From: Undaria pinnatifida
Taxonomy: Eukaryota; Sar; Phaeophyceae; Laminariales; Alariaceae
Assembly (NCBI GenBank): GCA_012845835.1
Contig: JABAKD010000021.1
Location: forward strand, 11,705,199-11,769,198
DNA length: 64,000 nt
Direction: 5' to 3'
Made by a program: the position numbers and the translations under genes. Under the pieces are notes generated by a model. The model was given only the letters and a program-made list of their open reading frames with translations. It was not told where the DNA came from and searched no databases. Positions 44,306 to 57,300 of this stretch are shown here, piece after piece; positions within the stretch are counted from its first letter, which is position 1, and every line of letters starts with the position of its first letter.

Positions 44306-44315
44306 TTCCGCGAAC

Positions 44316-44586
44316 CTTTTCGAGGTGCCTCGAGAAAATCCTCCGAGCTCGATGCCCCTTCTTCTTCTTCTTCTGCTGCTGCTGCCCCGCGTCCTCGATG
44401 CTCTCGTTGAAATTTGGCCCGCCAAAACTAGCCCCGCTGACACTGGGCCCTCCGAGACTAAGGCCGCTCAAGGAAGGGAGGTGCCCGAGGCCGAATGACC
44501 CCACTCCACTTGCGTGGATCTGGTGCGACGAGCTGATCTGTTGCGACGGCGGGTGCATGGCGCTGCGCTGCGACGCGTTCGTGACG
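44316..44586 (-). CDS. Candidate exon, Ser/Gly/Gln-rich
   Basis: Open minus-strand frame between the acceptor GCAACGCAG and a possible donor AAAAG|GTTCGC. It encodes VTNASQRSAMHPPSQQISSS and GLSLGGPSVSGASFGGPNFN, a low-complexity probably disordered segment, then QQQQ and a Lys-rich run. The start phase would fit the exon ending at 48,158. Codon composition is better than the surroundings, but a low-complexity frame alone is weak evidence. Confidence 0.35.
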
Positions 44587-45639
44587 CTGCGTTGCGATCC
44601 GGCGGCGGCGGCGACGGCGAAAAAAAAAAAAAAAATTCGGCAAAACAAACAACCAAAAATAAGTCCGGGTTGTTAGGATCACAGCCCCAGGTCATGGCGA
44701 GCTTTCGCGTTTTGTTGTGATACAGTGTTCGTACGTGCGATTCCAAGAAAAAAAAAAAAAATGGCAGCAACGAAAAAACACAAGTTCACAACAAAAAACG
44801 AGGTTCCGCGTTATTCGCATCACAGCGAGGGCCAGGCCAGCATTCGCGCGTTGGGATAGTCGAAAACCGCATTCCTTACGTGCGCGTCAAAGACTGAAAA
44901 AAGCAAAGAGAAAGTTTATTTCGTAACAAAAAAAAACAGATTTGGAAGAGCGAACAGCCAACAACCAGCCCAATCAGCTAACGGCCAGTGGACGCGACCC
45001 AGTTCTCGTTGATTCGCGCTGCCCTGCGACCTGGCGGGAGTTTAGAAAAGGGGGGGGGGTCAGCATTTGCATGCCTGCGTTCACATCACAGCCAGGTCAG
45101 TTCTCGCTCGTCAGTGGAAAATACGATCTACATTATATTCAATTCTCGTTCACGACGACGCATACCGCAAGTATATGAAGCACGAAACGACTTACAAGGT
45201 TCCCCTCTGCGGTGTGGTTTGCGTGGAAAAAAACCCGGGGGGGTGTTGCAAGTCGAAAAGAGGGAACACGGGAGTTCCAGTTAGCTGAATGATGTATACC
45301 ACAAGCAAGGTCTTGAAAACTAGACGCCAAAAATTGGTGGACACCTCGCAAGTCACCGAGCAAGTAGCACCGACAAGCCCAACACGAGTTTATCGTTTCG
45401 CTTGCGCGCGGCGAGCGACGGGGCGTGTACGCGATGAGGGACGGCGGCGAATCAAACGCAGCTGGATTCCGCTGGCTGAAGACTCGAAGACACAGGTTAC
45501 CAGGCCTACCTGCTATTGGACACATGATCGTATTGTTTTATCATTTCCACTCCGGAGAAGTAGGAACCTGTTCGTTGACCACGGACTAGTGTCATGGCCA
45601 TGACGAGGTTACGTCCATTCGTGGGGGCTATATAAGGCG

Positions 45640-45995
45640 GCATGGTGCGAAGGGATTTTGACCGCCTTATATCGAGAGGCCGCCCTATTCGTACGGGCAG
45701 TTGTATTGAGAAATACCGGGTACAGTCGTCTCGCCCGATGTGTAATCGCCCGATGCTTAACCGCCCTATGTCGAGCGGTCGCCCTATTACAACCGCCTTA
45801 CATAGGCCCCGATACTGTAGCCCCTGGCCGAATTCAACCGCACTATATCGAGCGGTCGCCTTATTCTAACCGCCTTATATAGGCCCCGATGCTGAAGCCC
45901 CTGGCCGAATTCAACCGCACTATATCGAGCGGTCGCCTTATTCTAACCGCCTTATAGAGGCCCCGATGCTGAAGCCCCTTTGGGGCCCAATTGTA
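45640..45995 (+). repeat. Tandem repeat, about 77 bp x 4
   Basis: Units have AACCGCCTTATATAGGCCCC, GATGCTGAAGCCCCTGGCCG and AATTCAACCGCACTATATCG, then AGCGGTCGCC. The last two are nearly identical, the first ones less so. TATA palindromes recur. Confidence 0.8.
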
Positions 45996-45999
45996 GAAA

Positions 46000-48150
46000 C
46001 AACAACAAAAAGGGAAGAATGGTGAAGGCTACGGCGGGATAGTGTTACACTCGCATTTCGCTACGGTTGAGAACCCGATATAAGAGCGTCCACAATGAAG
46101 AGAAAAAGCGGAGTTAAGCCCTGTCGAGCCCCCAGAACCCCTCCCCATACTAATTCCAAGTAATTTGTCCCCCAAAACGGGTTTCCAGTTGTAAATGCGT
46201 TAAGAGCGGTCAAGTTCGGCTCGTCACGCCCTGTGACGCCTAAATGCTGAAACACCTGGTATATGATTGTCGCGCCTGTTCTGACATGTTGTCCAATCCG
46301 AGGGAAAGAGCCGTGCGGGGATAGGAGCGGTAACACTGGCGTGTTCCAACGGGCTCTTCAGTTCGGGTACCCGGCTGTGCCGTTTCTTAATACTACGGTA
46401 CTCGCGCCCGGAAGCTGAGCACATCCTCTAAAAACGAACATACAACGAGTTGGCGGTGTGCATGGCGACAAGCGCTTCCACAGCACGCGATGCATATACC
46501 GTAAAACGAAAAAAAGCGGGGAAACAAAAAAAAACAGGGAAAAAAAGCTGAAAAGAAGAGGCCGAGAAAGTATATACATCTTCACCATCATACCGTAAGT
46601 ATTATTGGGTGCGCGTGGTCTACTCTCAACCCGTCTTCTTTCGTGCTGTGAGTACGCCCGTACAGGTACGCGTTACTTATCATGCAGCGCGTGTGTCGTG
46701 CGACTCTCCCTCTCTCTGCGGTGCAGCTTCGGATGGTCCACCGATGATATCCTCCCTCAGCACACATTTTCGCTCGACACAATAACCGATGCCGTGATTG
46801 TCAGCTATTCCCACGCCTTCCCCGCCCCAACTCACAAAAAAAAAAACTCTTACAACGCGAGATCAACAAACGTATTAATGTATTCGCCGAGAGCTCACGG
46901 GAAAAAAGGTGAGAGATACCTCTGTCCCTCGGCAAAGGGCGACCTTGTTGGAGACGTCCCGTCGGCATCCTGGGGAGAGTAATATAGTTCGTTCGTCTGT
47001 TTCGTGGGGCTGGGCTCCACAGAGTGATATTGTTCGGGGGTCTGTGTCGTGGGGCTGGGCTCCACAGAGTTATATTGTTCGTTCTGCCGTGGAGTGAGGC
47101 TGGGCTCCAGGAAGAGGGGGGTACATACGGTATAGGTCACGACAAAATCAGGTGAAGTTTAATTGGGGGCTCAAGACGGATGTCATGCAAGGGATGATAT
47201 CAAACATAGCCAGAGAGTTAGAACTGACATAATATTGGGCTAGAGCCAGGGACAGCGATATTGTTCATGCTGCTGTGTCGATCGTGGGGCCAGGCTCAAC
47301 AGGAAGCAGGATAACATAAGATAGCTTGCGACATAAGCCAGTACATTTGAATTGGGGGTCAATCAAGGAAGGGGAGGTTAGACCAAAACAAACATGGAAT
47401 CTTGGAAATTAGGATCCGATAAACGTTCCTTTAAGTCGGGCGAACTATGAAGTAGGGCAGAGGGGGGGGGGGGGGGCGCTACAAACGCAAAACAATCTGA
47501 CCGCAGACACACAGGACAATTGAGACGGAAAACAAGGCAGTTCGGGGACAGATTAGGGGACAGCATCGGCGGGGGTTGGCTTGTATCCCGGGGGTATCTC
47601 ACGTTGAAAAAGGAAAGAACAGCTCTTTGGAAACTTCGTAAAATAAACAATTAGCCACCACGCAAGTATGGCTCGGCAAGAGTAACACCGATCGTCCCGA
47701 ACGAGCTTGTGGTTTAGTTTATGTTTTGTGTTTTACTTTAATCCATTTCCAGTTCCTAAAATTATTCTAGTCTAACTCCAAGTGCTTTTTCCTCATGTCG
47801 GGAGTGCGGTGCTAACAGGGCTAACAGCTAAGCAACCAGCGGCACCGCGAAGACGCAGGGATTGATTGTATCACTTCAGCTGTGCCAGAAGATCGCTGAG
47901 GAGGGGCACCATCTCCTACGTTTGAGATCGAAAGCAAAGAAAGAGAGATGCATCGAAAAAAAAAAGGAAAAATAAGTGGAGGACAAACAGGAATAGAAAA
48001 AAGGAAGAAAAAAAAAAAAAAAAACGGCCGGGGGGTTTGGGGGATGGGGGAAGGAGGAAAGAGGCGGGAAAAAGAACGGGACGAAACAAAAAAAAAGACC
48101 GCTACGTAGCGAGATCCTGCACGAACAGCAAAAAATGAAAGAGTAAATTG
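46000..48150. other. Intronic or intergenic spacer
   Basis: Contains repeat D (46,138-46,200), a short tandem block at 46,980-47,100 in which GTGGGGCTGGGCTCCACAGAG recurs three times at about 50-bp spacing, a looser version of it near 47,285, and a G-run at 47,463-47,477. If the exons at 44,316 or 38,379 belong to the oxidoreductase, this is intron. Confidence 0.4.
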
Positions 48151-48157
48151 TTCATAC

Positions 48158-48327
48158 CTCCCGGCATGCAAGGAGTTGTTGGAGGCAGAGAAGGCCGGTG
48201 AAACGAGCGCTTTTGCCCTGTTCATGACTTTTTCTGTGGCCTTCTTGAACGCGGCGCCGGGTACGTTCCAACGGCGTTGGTCGCCGCTGATGAGCACGGT
48301 CACTTCCATCAGGCCATTGCTCTTCGC
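48158..48327 (-). CDS. Oxidoreductase exon, NAD-domain strand
   Basis: Acceptor TTTTGCAG, donor GGGAG|GTATGA. Encodes AKSNGLMEVTVLISGDQRRW and then KKATEKVMNRAKALVSPAFS. It starts in phase 0, matching the end of the 53,363 exon, and ends in phase 2. Its acceptor region is what has been multiplied in the array upstream (48,300-49,610). Confidence 0.65.
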
Positions 48328-51300
48328 CTGCAAAACAAAAAAGAAAAACGAAAGCAAAAAAAAAAAAAAAAGTTGCACGATAAAAAAAGTTGCACGATAA
48401 AAAAGTCAAAAATCAGGCCATTGCTCCTCGCCTGCAAAACAACGAAAAGAAGAAAGAAAATATGCACAATTAAAAACACAAACATCAATCAGGCCATTGC
48501 TCTTCGCCTGAAAAGCAAAAAAGAAAGAAAAGACAGATGCACGATCAAGTTTTTCAGATCATTGCTCTTCGCCTGCAAGACAATTGAAGGGAAAATAATG
48601 TGTATGATCTCCAGAAATTCGGTCGTTGCTCTTCGCCTGCAAAATCCAGAAGAAGAAAGAAAATAAAATATGCAAGATTAAAACATCAGAAAAATGCCGG
48701 TTGCTCGTCGCCTTCAAATCCCGAAAGAAGAAGAAAGGAGAAAGAAAATATTCACGATAAAAAAAAACTCAGAAATCAGGCCATTCATTGCTCTTCGCCT
48801 GCAAAACCGAAAAAAGAAGAAACAAATAAAAGATGCACGACTAAACAATCAGAACTCAGGCCATTGCCCTTCGCCTGCAAGCCAATTAGAGGAAGGAGCA
48901 GATGTATCGCACGTTTGAAAAATCAGAAATCAGGCCATTCATCTTCGCCTGAAAACAAAAAAAGAAAGAAAATATGCACCATTAAAAAAAATCAGAAATG
49001 AATCAGGCCATTCATCTTCGCCTGAAAACAAAAAAAGAAAGAAAAATTTGCACCATTAAAAAAAATTAAAAAATCAATCAGGCCATAATTGACGTTCGCC
49101 TGAAAACAAGAAAAAAACGAAACGCAAAGATGCACGTTCAGACTAAGCAAACAGAAATCATGCCATTCATTGCTGTTCGCCTGCAACACCCAAAGGAAGA
49201 AGAAATAAGAAAGAAAGAAACGATTCACGATTGAAAAACTCAGAAATCCATTGCCCTTCGCCTGCAAAATAAAAAAAAAGGACGAACGAAAGTAAAGATG
49301 CACGATTAAAAACTCAGAGATCCATCGCCCTTCGCCTGCAAAACAGAAAAAAAAGAACGGAAGAAAGCAAAGATGCACGAATGAAAAATCAGAAATCAGG
49401 CCATGGCTCTTCGCCTTGCAAAACTAAAAAAGGAAGAAGGAAAAATGTGGATGCACGATAAAAAAACAGAAACCATAAATCAGGCCGATGCTCTTCGCCT
49501 GCAAGACAAACAAAAAGAAACAAACACAAAAAGAAAAGATGCATGATTACGAAATAAAAAAAAATCAGGCCGCTGCTCTCTTCCTTCTTCGCCCGCAAAA
49601 CCAAAACAAAGGAAGAAGAGAAATAAGAGAAAAAGAGTGCACAACGGTAGAAAAAAAAAATCCGAAAAAAAAAAATTCGATATTTTCGCGGCGAGGGTGT
49701 TTTTTTCGACGTGTCCTACGATAGAGGTACACCACGTTTTTTGTCTTAATACTACCCCTCACTTGAGGAGCTTAAGACATTGCCCTTCTTAACCACAAAA
49801 AACAGACTTGATCCCGGATGAAACACATCCCACCCATGGCCTAGGTACACACGAAAAAAAAAATGGCCTATTAATATAGTTCCGACGATTTTTTTCTTGG
49901 TTAGAGAAGCCCCGGTCGTTCAGAAAACCCCTTCAGACGAAAACTGATACCTACTCGCACGTATGTTAAGGTATTAGTGGGGTATTAGTCCGTTTGACCA
50001 CTTGCAAAAGGTTTACCAATAGCTTACCCAAACTTAAGCCTTATAAACACTCTCCCGCCCCCTGAAACGGCGGGACAGCAGGTCGGCCGGATGTACGGGC
50101 GGACCTGTCAATTATCCAAGCCGTTTCATTTCCTGGGTATACCGGGGAGAGTATTTTTCAAGTTCGATCATGGGGTAAGTCTGAAGAAGTTTATTATGGT
50201 GAATGTGGGATTTGAACCCACGACCCCAAAAAAACATGGTCTGTCGACGACGCCATTTGTTAAGGATATTAGTGGGGTTTTTGTAAGGTTACAGGTGGGG
50301 ACGCAGAGTGCCCCCTGCAGGTCTGCCAATTGAGCAGGTCCTCGGAGAGTACTCACTTTATTTTCCTTCGTAGAGACGTAGCTTTATTTGATTTCACCAG
50401 AGCCCCGGATAGCTTCTGAGATCGGAGGCACGTGCCTCCGATCTATTCCCTGACTTCCCCGAATATAAAACGCTAACTTATCATACGAAGCCCATCCAAA
50501 TGATCTCAAATTTGGATAATTACAGGCCTTTCGAGGCCGTATCTTAACATATTAGTCCGTTTGACCGCTTGCAATAGGTCAACCAATAGCTTACCCAAAC
50601 TAAGCCTCATAACACGTAGCTCTACATCGTGGCACGCGTCCTTCACAGAAAGTTAGGAAATAGATCGGAGGCACGTGCCTCCGATCTCAGAAGCTATCCG
50701 GGGCTCTGGTGGAATCGAATAAAGCAACGTCTCCACGAAGGAAAAGAAAGCGAGTACTCTCCGAGGACCTGCTCAATTGGCCGATGTTAAGGTGTTAGTG
50801 GGGTATTAGTCCGTTTGACCACTTTCAAAAGGTTAACCAATAGCTTACCCAAACTTAGCCTTATAAACACTCTTCCCCCCTGAAGCGGCCGGATACCAGG
50901 TCGGCCGGATATACGGGCAGACCTGTCAATATCCAAGCCGTTTCATTTCCTGGGCATACCGGGGAAAGTATTTTTCAAGTTCGACATGGGGAAAATCTGA
51001 AAAAGTTTATTATAAAAAATGAAAATACACTCCAGCTGTGAGATCGAAGATTTCGTCGAAACTCATCTTTGCAAGCTGTGTGAGATACTTTATTGTGGTG
51101 GACGTGGGGCTCGAACCCACGACCCAAAAAACCCATGGTCCTGTCGACGACGCCATTTTGAAGGTATTATTAGTGGGGTATTAGTCCGTTTGACTACTTG
51201 CAAAAGGTTAACCTATAGATTACCCAAACTAAGCCTTATAATATAGACCTGCAGGGGGCACTCTGTGTCCCCACCTATAACCTTACACTCGCCCCGAAAA

Positions 51301-54300
51301 TAAAATTTCGAGTTAAGTAAAAGCGCAGCTCGATGGGTGTCCTAGGTACTCGTACAAGAAAAAAAAAAAATGATATTTTCGCAAGTGTTACTACCTTGGG
51401 ATTGATATTTCGAAAAAAAAAAAAGAGACGCGTGCTACGATAGAGGTGTACCTTTTTTTGGCGGAAGTGGTTCCTGAATGACGGGGCTCCTTAACCCAAA
51501 TTCGTCCGAAAATCGGCCTCTTTTTTTTTTGCATGATGATTCTCGTTCTATCCCGAGGACCAACGCCCGAATGGGTGGGGTGGACCGTAACTGGACCAAG
51601 TCCGGCGGAAGGCCATCTCCCATGGCCAGGGGTTTTGTTAGTGGGTGAGCTTGCGCAAGTCCCACACTACCCGGAAAGATGACATTCCGGGTGGCTATCT
51701 CCACCGAAACTGATCCTCAGGGGACAGGCCGGGTCGACATACACACGCACCCGTATACAACGGCAGCTTGCGCTGCCGGGGTTGTAACGAAGACCACTGA
51801 TAGGGACAGCTTACGCTATACCTACAATGGGACCCGAAGGGTGCGCCAGCTAGCGTTGGGCTGCGAAAGCAACTGAGTTGAATCGACACACGACGCGTAT
51901 GAAAATACGTGGAAGTGTGGTGAGCTAAAGCTTTATTTTTCCCCATCCGCCGGAGGATGAAAAAAAGAAGAAGATATTTTCGCAAATGTTACTACCTTGG
52001 GATTGATATTTCGAAAAAAAAAGAGACGCGTGCTACGATAGAGGTACACTTTTTTTGGTGGAAATGTTTCCTGAATGACGGGGCTCCTTAACCCAAATTC
52101 GTCTGAAAATCGGCCATTTTTTTTTTGCATGATGATCCTCGTTCTATGCGTTGGCCATGGGATTTTTTTTCATCCGGTATACGTACAGCGATTTTATTTC
52201 TTTTCTCCACAAAATCAGTTTTTTTTGGGAGAGGTCTTAAGCTCCTCTCAAAATCGAGGGGTAGTATAAGAAAAAAAAGTGGTGCACCTCTATCGTAGTA
52301 GCTACCGTTATTATCATTGAAAATGCTTTGTTGTCTTGTCGGTGTTCACTCACCCTGACAACATCCGCAGGCGTCGTACACTCGTAACACGCGCGATCGA
52401 AGCATCACACGCGGCTTGCCAAGCTGAGTTTTGATCAATATCCTTCTTGGTCGATCTCACACACACAGCTCAAGTGTGTTTTTTTCTCTTCATTTTTTTT
52501 GGTTAGATGTACATACATTCACAGAATACTGCATCATCTGTAAAAGCGAGCGGCCGGTGTATCACGCAGCTTGCAAATTATGAGTATCGACCCTCAATTT
52601 TTCGCAACTCTCACAGCTGACGCATTTCGAGCTTTGTTTTTTAAAATAATGCCTTTTCCGAAGGTTTCGGGTTATAACCCTTTTGGTGCCCCAAACCCTC
52701 TCCGTATACTAATTCCAAGTTACACTTGAAAAAGGGTTTCAAGTTGTGAAGGGGTTACGGTTTCAGGTTATAACCCTTCTAGTGCGCCAAAACCTCTCCC
52801 TATACTAATTCCAAGTTAAACGTCCCCCCAAAAGGGTTTCCAGTTGTGAAGGGGTTATTAAGAAGCCTCGTCACCAACAACAATAATTTAGCCCAAAAGA
52901 GCACCTCAAGCAACCACCCCCACAAACCCCACAAAAAAAGAGGGTGGTGTGTCATGGTCCTGCGCACGACGACATTTGTTAAGGAATTAGTGTGGTATTA
53001 GTCCGTTTGACCACTTGCAAAAGACTGACCTATAGCTTGCCCAAAGTAAGCCTTGTAACATCTGCCTGGTCGGTGAAAACCCGACGTGCCCTGCCTCGAT
53101 ATTTGCAGGCATGCGAGGCTCCATGACCTTCGTTTAGACCCCGGCTATGCATGAAATGAGTACACCCCCCCTCCCCGGCATCGTAGGGATGCGAGTGTCC
53201 ATGTATGGTCTTAACGCCTTTATAACTGGAAGCCCAATTTTGGGGACAAATTACTTGAAATTAGTATAGGAAGGGGTGCTGGTGTTCTAGAGCTCAGGAT
53301 TACACGAAAATAAGTACATCTCCCCCTTTCCCGCCCCCTCTCCCCCCCCACCATCCCCACACCTGCATCGCGGTGATTTCATCTCCGCCGTAGAGCTCGC
53401 CCTCGCTTACGCACTGCCATACCAGGACAAGCCGAGACTTGCCGAATAACGCGGTTTCCCTGTTATTCGAGCAGCAGGTTGCGGGCCGTGTGAGTCTGTG
53501 GGGGAGACCGGCGGGAAGGCTGTAACGAAAAGGGAAACAACAACGGAAACAAGCAAAGCACGACAAGCAACGCACGACAGGAACTGGCACACATGCACGT
53601 ACCGTCCGCGTATGGCTGGTATAGCAGCAAGGCTGGTTGGTATATTAGCAAGAGAGCACCCCCCCCCCCCCCCGGTTTTGTTATCCTCGGGGCGAATGGG
53701 TTCGAAATGAAGTTTAATTTCGCCATATTTACCCATTTATGTATCGAGTGCCAATTTCGTTCGATTGCGCAATGACCGACGGAAGGACCAACGGAAGGAC
53801 CAACGGAAGAACCGACGGAAGGATCGACGGAAGGACCGACAAAAAGACCGACGGAACCAAGTAAAGCGCAACGGAAACCGTACACATATATGTACCGTCC
53901 GTGCATGGCTGGTATAACAAGGGTAGCATTATTGTTATTCTTCGGAAGATGGGGGGGGGGGAAAATAAAGCTTTCCCGCCTGCAAAAGCTGGTATAAATA
54001 TACCTATGATATACCTCAGGCGCAAACACTGACACCGTACGATTTTGCGAAACTTTCCCCCGCCCCTCTGACCGCCTATCCGTACGGTTTTCTTCGACGA
54101 GGCGTGTGACCCCGCCTCGCCTGCAACAGCGGGCGTCGTGTGACCCCGCCTCGCCTGAAACAGCGGGCGTCGTGTGACCCCGCCTCGCCTGCAACAGCCG
54201 GCGTCGTGGATCGGCCCGCCCGGCACCTTAAAAACGCCCGCGCGAGGCCTCGAGGTTGGGAATCTACGACGGGATCTCCGAAAAACCCTGTTCTTGTAGT

Positions 54301-57300
54301 CACGTGTATTGGCGAATGGCCTCACGAAAGGGCGTTACATCTTCTCGCGTTTTTTTTTTTTTTCCCGCTGCGTCCTCTTCGATCTCCTACCGTAGGAGGG
54401 GGCTCACGATAGTGCCGGTATGTGACAGTCCAATATACCGGCATTATTCAGGGCACCGGCACTATTTGATAATAGGGTTACTCTGCTGCTGTAGAGAGTT
54501 TCAGGCATGCCAAGCGATTTCATCGGCAGACTGATTGATTCTACGATAGCCCCCCTCCAAAACCAGCTGTTTTCTTTGACAAACGTTTAATGGCTGCTCG
54601 ACGCTAGGAAAAATACAATTTGAAAACAAAAGTATCCAAAATTTTTCTTGTGTGCAAAGGCCTATCAATCGATGACGTCGGCGTTTCGAGGGACACCGTA
54701 TTTCAGGAGATACGACGGGGAGGTGGCTTTGAAACCGGCGATTTCGTCAAAGAAAAGTCGGGGGGGCTACCGTAGAACGACTCGGCACTATAGAGAATCA
54801 TGGCACCATTCAAACAGCACTATTGTGGGCCCCCCACCGCACACGGGTAGCCGGGTGCACGGGCCGGTGGGAACACCAGGTGCCGCCCCGCCGCCCTCTC
54901 GCGCCGGAACCACTACGAACAACGTGCTTCTACAGTGGGGGGTTTCCAATACTGCCGTCTGGGCCAGGCCAACATACCGGCACTATAGAGGAGACGCGTG
55001 CTACGATAGAGGTGCGCCACTTTTTCCTCTGAAGTTTTCTTTTTTAATCTGGGAGCTTAAGACCTCTCCCTCCCAAAAAACTGGTTTGGAGCAACATAAA
55101 ACTGCCACGTATCGGATGCAAAAACCCATGGCCTAGGTACACAACGAGAATCAGGTGAGGGGGAAAGTCGCAATTCCAACAATTTTGGGTTGAGGAGCCC
55201 CGTCATTCAGAAAACATTTCAGACGAAAAGTGATACCTCTATATCGTAGCATGCATCTCAGCAGGGCACGGACCTCCTGGCAATAAGGTTACTGTACTGT
55301 AGGAATTTCCATGTCATCACAAGCGATTTCATCGGCACTATATAGAGCAGTGGCAGTATTCAACCGGCACTATTGGGGGTCGACTACTGCTGTATCATAG
55401 ATTTTATTGCTCATTGCGCTACATTTTCAAGTTTTTTGTTCAATCTTAAGTCAAGGTTCTGGGTCATTATTCGTTGGAATACCGATATTATGGTGTGATT
55501 GCTCATCGGGTTACACTTCCAGTTTTCCTAAAAAAAAACAGTTTTCTGATAATCAGTTAACTCATAATATCGTTAGTGTTATATTATACCCTATAGATGT
55601 ACGCCTAGGCCGTGGAATTCGTCCCTCAGACCCGTGAATATCATGCGCTACACAGTTTCAGTATCGCACCTGGATTTCGACAAGGCCTGGTAGTCTCGTA
55701 TCTGCTGAACCACTGAAGGTCGGGGAGGGGAACGGGGGGGGGGAGGGGGCAGCCAGAGCCACGCGTAAAACGTAAGCGCAAGCGTTGACGATCGATGAGT
55801 TAATAAAAAGGCAGCGGGCGACGTTGAAGATTTGACGTTGAGAAAAAACGAATAATTTGAAAAAAAAGAAAAAATAAAGGGGGGGAAAAAAGAAAACAAA
55901 AGAAGATTGGCATTACGAAAAAACGGATCAACTAAACATGGCGCCATCCATGCATGGCGGGACCAAAGCACGTGTGGAAGAGTTCAGGCCATCGAAAAAA
56001 GGACGAAGAGGGACGGGTAGGGGCGGGGGGGGGGGGAGGGGAGGGGGAGGGGGGGGGGGAAAGGAGTAATGTCGACCGAGGTTTCGGCGAAGTTTGGTTT
56101 TGCTTTGAGGCGGTTTGAACCTCAAGTGAAATGAATGACGAGGGCTACCATCGAGGTAGAACTTTTTGCCTGAGAAGTTTTCTGAATGACGAGGAGCTTC
56201 TCAGCCCAAGATCGTCATACTTCCTTTTTTTCTTGTTCTCGTTCTTGTTCTTCTTAGAATGGCTTTCGTTGTATACCTACGCCATGGGATTATCAGTTGG
56301 GTGCGCAGCTCTTTCGTTTTCCCTCTAAATCAGCGCTCAGGAGGGGTAGGGGTAGATGGAGCTCCTCAAGTGGTTGAGAGCCTACGGAACACAAAACACG
56401 GTGTGAACCTCTACCGTAGCACGCGTCGAATGTCGGCCAAGCGCAGGTGTTTGGGGCTGAGTTACACGGCGCTCCTCACACGAGCGACCTCAGAAATAAC
56501 TATGCTATGTTTCGAAGTACCCCCACAACAGTAGCACTCACTCGTGCGCGATCCTGCTCGAAGCGTGCAGCTATACACAGGGTCACCGCACGGTGGGGGA
56601 TGTGGCGACAAATCTCGTCTGGGCTCCATCTACACGGAGGAAGCTCAATACCTCGGCCGAAACATTACTTCGAAGGCATTCGAAACGGTTGTTCTGATGC
56701 TTTTACGAGGAGTTTTTTGGCTCAGGGCTAGAGAGTAGAAACAAGTAAGGTCGGATTGTGCGACTTCTCTTGATGGCGCAAGTCGACCTATATTTGTTCG
56801 TACTCTCTAGCCCTGAACCAAAAAAACTACTCTTGATCGCGCAATCCGACCTATCTTTGTCTGTACTTTCTAGCCCTGAGCCAAAAAAACTATTCTTGAT
56901 CGCGCAATCCGACCTATATTTGTTTGTACTCTCTAGCCCTGAGCCAAAAAAACTACTTGTAAAAGCATCAGAACAACCGCTAGTTCCTCACTTGATGAGC
57001 TCAACCGGCTAGTTTGAACCAAAAAGTGCAACCCCTACGCGGGATGACTCTACAGACAATTCCGACTCAACAGAGCCCCCTAAACCCCTTCCTATACTGA
57101 TTCCATGTAATTTCCCCCCCAAAACGGGTTTCCAGTTGTAAATGGGATGTTGGCGTGCGGTGGGGGGGAACACGCACTTGGATTGATGCCCGTTCCGGCG
57201 GCGATGAGGATGACGTTGCGGTGGACGGGGGGTGGAAGCAGCCGTTCTATGATAAAGGGACCTTGCAGCTGAACCGCCGGGTTGTCGGTTGCCTGGGAGG

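Noticed and set aside
48300..49610. CRISPR-like array of regularly spaced repeats
   Set aside because: Units are 66-90 bp, the spacers are AT-rich and similar to each other, no cas genes, eukaryotic setting; it is a minisatellite built on a splice acceptor.
50195..51128. Two tRNA genes
   Set aside because: Only T-arm and CCA-like ends are present; no pairing acceptor stem or anticodon arm could be drawn.
53463..54325. 243- and 198-codon minus-strand frames with PSVGPSV and GVTRRPLL repeats
   Set aside because: Arise from the 12-bp and 34-bp tandem repeats; no splice or domain support.
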